Source: Chrysoperla carnea (lineage: Eukaryota > Arthropoda > Insecta > Neuroptera > Chrysopidae). Taken from it: a DNA stretch of 64,000 bases. The stretch lies in the NCBI RefSeq assembly GCF_905475395.1, contig NC_058338.1:1923001-1987000 (forward strand), in the 5' to 3' direction. A program made the position numbers and the translations under genes. Shown piece after piece: positions 61,231 through 64,000 of the stretch (positions are counted from its first letter, which is position 1; each line of letters begins with the position of its first letter). The notes under the pieces are model-generated. The model did not search any database, was not told the DNA's origin, and saw only the letters and a program-made list of their open reading frames with translations.

Positions 61231-61300
61231 CGTGGATAATGATAGATACGAACCGAGGTATTCTCCAGCCGGAGGCGGCTGAGCTAATCACTACTCCACG
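61231..61300 (-). repeat. tRNA-like sequence 3 with paired ends
   Basis: Read on the minus strand, 70 nt begin CGTGGAGTAGTGATTAGCTC, contain GCCGCCTCCGGC and TCGGTTCGTATC (B-box-like), and end ATTATCCACG. The terminal CGTGGA/TCCACG pair like an acceptor stem. The D-arm block TGATTAGCTCA is typical of tRNA-derived SINEs. No CCA is encoded, and the anticodon stem is irregular. Confidence 0.5.
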
Positions 61301-61609
61301 TTTGACATAAAATAATAATCAATAATATAATATACATACCTTTTACTTACCCATTTTTAAAAGCTTACCTATAAATGAATAATTGTAGTAATATTTTGTT
61401 ACAAATGTAGGTTCTATTTGATATTCCTGAAAGCGATGTAAAGGATAAAACATAAAGGTAGGTATAATATTGAATAATAATAATTAAAACAGAAAAATTG
61501 ATAAAAACGATATTTTATTTTATATTTGTACATATTTCACCTAAAATAAATATGAATGAATAATGTTCATTTTATTAGCTGGATTTCGTGTTTTTCAAAT
61601 TCACCATTT

Positions 61610-61870
61610 ATCAATATATATTACGTTCCAAAGTGAAAAACAGTTTCATTTGGTATTCATAGATGTCGTTACTAACATGTTACAATGTGAATAATAGTTT
61701 CATTTGTTATACATAGATGGCACCACATACATCAATATAAAATAAAAATATTAATTCATTTCTCTTGGTATTCATAGATGTCGCTACTTACACGTTCCAA
61801 AGTGAATAATAGTTTCATTTGTTATACATAGATGGCACTACATACATGAAAATAAAATTTAAATATTAAT
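61610..61870. repeat. Two-copy tandem repeat, about 125-bp unit
   Basis: GGTATTCATAGATGTCG.TAC, GTGAATAATAGTTTCATTTG and TTATACATAGATGGCAC.ACA occur in this order at about 61,652-61,730 and again at about 61,776-61,850. A diverged half-copy follows. Internally, the two CATAGATG blocks are themselves related. Confidence 0.8.
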
Positions 61871-62932
61871 CAAATTCTTTTGGTCATGTCTTTACTTACA
61901 TGTTATTTATGGTCTTCCTGATAGTATCTCGCCCACGAATTTAAATTTTCAAGTTGTTTAAAATTAAAATTTTAAATTATTCATTTGCTCGAATTCGAAC
62001 TCGTTTCTAAGAAATGTTTTAGAACAAAAAACACGTGAGGTGTGTTGTTGAGGTGAAAATATTGATAAATAATTTTGGTTTAATAATTATTTTTTATTGA
62101 TTTATATAAAAATATTTATAAATTAATGAAACATAATTAATTTGTTAAAAATACAATTTGTTTTAATTTTATTAATTAATATTATTGATTGATAAAATTA
62201 ATTATTTATTTATTTTTATTTATTTATACAATACAACTTAGTAAATATTACTTTTTTAATATTTATTTTTCATCCTGGCTGGATATGTTCGAGAAACAAT
62301 CGTGCGAAATGGCTGCGTCCAGAGTTTAATTAAATATATAAAGATATCATCTTATCTACCATTTTTCATCAAGACTCGATTTCGTAAACCTTAAAAAGAG
62401 ATCTGACATAGAACAAAAAGTTGAAATGATCTCGAATAAACTTTTTCAACATGAAGCAATTTTCGAATGCGATTGATCTATCTTCAACTTTAGATAAGTC
62501 TTGGTGAAAAACGGCATTTTAGACGATATTTTCGGCTACTATTAAAAGCTCGTCGCAGGCATATCGGACGTATTTTTCCCGTTGATCTCGACCACTAAAC
62601 AAGTTAAAAATTTTGTATTCAGATGAAAACATTTTCCAAATCAGCTGTCCCATTTTGTTCCTATAAGCTCAAAGTTCAAGTGTTATATATTGGGTTGCTC
62701 ATCAGAAGAGGAAATATCATAGATGCGAGGAAAAAGAGATTTCCGGAGGAGAAACAGTTTTTTCGACATTCTTAAGACTTTGTATAGCTCGCAAATTGAT
62801 TTGGAGAGTTAAAAATTTGTATGTTGAATTTACACTCAGGATTCGCGATCAGCGATGGGAAATGAAAAATTCTAGCAGCAAAATGTTTAAAATTAAATTT
62901 TAGCCGAAGTTTTAGCCAAAAATGATACGAAT
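61871..62932. other. AT-rich DNA without a recognised gene
   Basis: No gene, RNA or transposon end is supported in this stretch. Confidence 0.5.
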
Positions 62933-63032
62933 CCTGAACTGGAGTGTGGAGTATTGCTGAATTTAGACCCCGAATGAACGAACCTGAACTGGAGTGTGGA
63001 GTATTGCTGAATTTAGACCCCGAATGAACGAA
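62933..63032. repeat. Perfect 50-bp tandem duplication
   Basis: The 50-bp unit CCTGAACTGGAGTGTGGAGT...CCCGAATGAACGAA (62,933-62,982) is repeated without a change at 62,983-63,032, indicating a very recent duplication. Confidence 0.95.
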
Positions 63033-63270
63033 TATGTTTTCATTTCGAATATAAAGTTTTTATCTTGCTTAATTCTACTTGAATTGTTTTTAGTCATTGT
63101 CAAAAAGTTAATTTTTGTTTTTAAATTAAAATTAATTAAATTTGCAACATTTAAAATTAAGGTAACATTCTAATTAATTATTTATAATAATAATAATAAT
63201 AAATACAATAAAAAGTTGTTTTTTTTTTACAAATCAAAAGTGACAGATCACTTTTATCATCTATTATCAT

Positions 63271-63407
63271 CTGGAAAGTTTTCCGGGAGTTTTGAAAATG
63301 GATGATTTTATAGATTGTGAGGTGCTTTTTTCAAAGCAGTTTTTTGAAAAGACCACCACAAAATCTATAAAATTACTCAATTCGAAAACTCCCGAAAAAC
63401 TTTCCAG
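63271..63407. repeat. Small foldback element
   Basis: CTGGAAAGTTTTCCGGGAGT and the reverse complement ACTCCCGAAAAACTTTCCAG bound about 95 bp. ATTTTATAGATT and AATCTATAAAAT also pair inside. It has no coding capacity. Confidence 0.8.
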
Positions 63408-63827
63408 GTAACCTGTTTTTTTTTTGATAATAACAAAACAAACAGAAATAACGAACATTTTTTACGAATACAAAAGTTATTTGCAGCATGTAAAGTAGCT
63501 ATCTTTCTTAAATAGCACTTTTGTCCGTAGTCGTACTTTTTAATTCTTCTTTTTGAGCGTATATAGAAAACATTTTTTTGGCGCTCATGGAAATCTTAAC
63601 TCAGATCTTAAATCAAAAAAGCGTTTTTTTCAGGCACTAAATAATATTCGAATATTTTATAATTTCCATAAAATTAGTTAAAACTTTTATTTAGCAACGA
63701 TTAAAAACTATAAAAATTTTCCAACGATTTATGCGTTTCAAATCAACTTTAATATTAATTGTTTATATTTTTTAATTGACTCGTTAATTAAAAAATAAGT
63801 GTAAAGGCACCAACAAATCATAAGCGG

Positions 63828-64000
63828 GGAGCCCGTCACAGTAAACTTGAAGGATAAACCATGGCACACCTAGTACATATTGTATTGTAGGATTTATCCT
63901 GGCACACCTAGTCCATATTGTACCTATCGTTAAAAAGTTGATTGATTCATATGCGAACTTTCGATATTCGTGTACGTGCAGTTTTACTGTGACGGGCTCC
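63828..64000. mobile_element. MITE-like element with perfect 18-bp inverted ends
   Basis: GGAGCCCGTCACAGTAAA at 63,828-63,845 and its exact reverse complement TTTACTGTGACGGGCTCC at 63,983-64,000 bound a 173-bp element. It contains an internal direct repeat (GGCACACCTAGTACATATTG and GGCACACCTAGTCCATATTG). The right flank lies outside the window, so a target-site duplication cannot be checked. Confidence 0.85.

Overview
The window is AT-rich nuclear DNA from an animal, most likely an insect. Genes have short introns with GT...AG borders, and one encodes a ZAD zinc-finger protein, an arthropod-type architecture. The order of insect cannot be fixed from the sequence alone. Host genes are compact and sit in two islands (2.2-13.6 kb and 53.4-54.3 kb). 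The rest is repeats, foldback elements, gene fragments and two large tandem arrays.

Left island (2.2-13.6 kb, all minus strand): a ZAD + AT-hook + nine-finger C2H2 regulator; two neighbouring IBA57/CAF17 (mitochondrial 4Fe-4S assembly) paralogs, one with introns and a decayed signature motif, one intronless with the canonical motif; and a mitochondrial class I peptide chain release factor (MTRF1L/mtRF1a type). The two IBA57 genes and the release factor are all mitochondrial housekeeping functions. 13.8-19.6 kb holds composite tandem repeats, several long inverted (foldback) repeats and a two-exon fragment resembling VWA8.

Central arrays (19.6-48.0 kb): a broken Penelope-like retroelement reverse-transcriptase fragment (19.6-20.3 kb) leads directly into about 22.5 kb of tandem repeats made from its own RT 3' coding region (about 98 monomers, mostly 224 or 234 bp). 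Inside this lies a near-identical 6,383-bp higher-order duplication. The array cuts off the 3' part of a decayed TMEM209 gene (minus strand, 42.6-48.7 kb). An intron of that gene is filled by a second array, an 83-bp minisatellite of about 55 copies, which grew inside a dispersed repeat also seen at 9.2, 50.6 and 52.7 kb.

Right part (48.7-64 kb): a detached, inverted 226-bp copy of part of the intronless IBA57 gene; a USF-type bHLH-leucine zipper transcription factor (minus); an unrecognised coding-like exon; a truncated THAP/P-element-like transposase gene with four exons; several foldback/MITE-like elements; three tRNA-like sequences within 1.4 kb; a GC-rich island flanked by ATT repeats; and an 18-bp terminal-inverted-repeat element that ends exactly at the window edge.

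The strongest candidate for something undescribed is the satellite built from a Penelope-like RT segment, with its length variants and higher-order structure, next to a second satellite seeded in a different repeat within the same dead gene.
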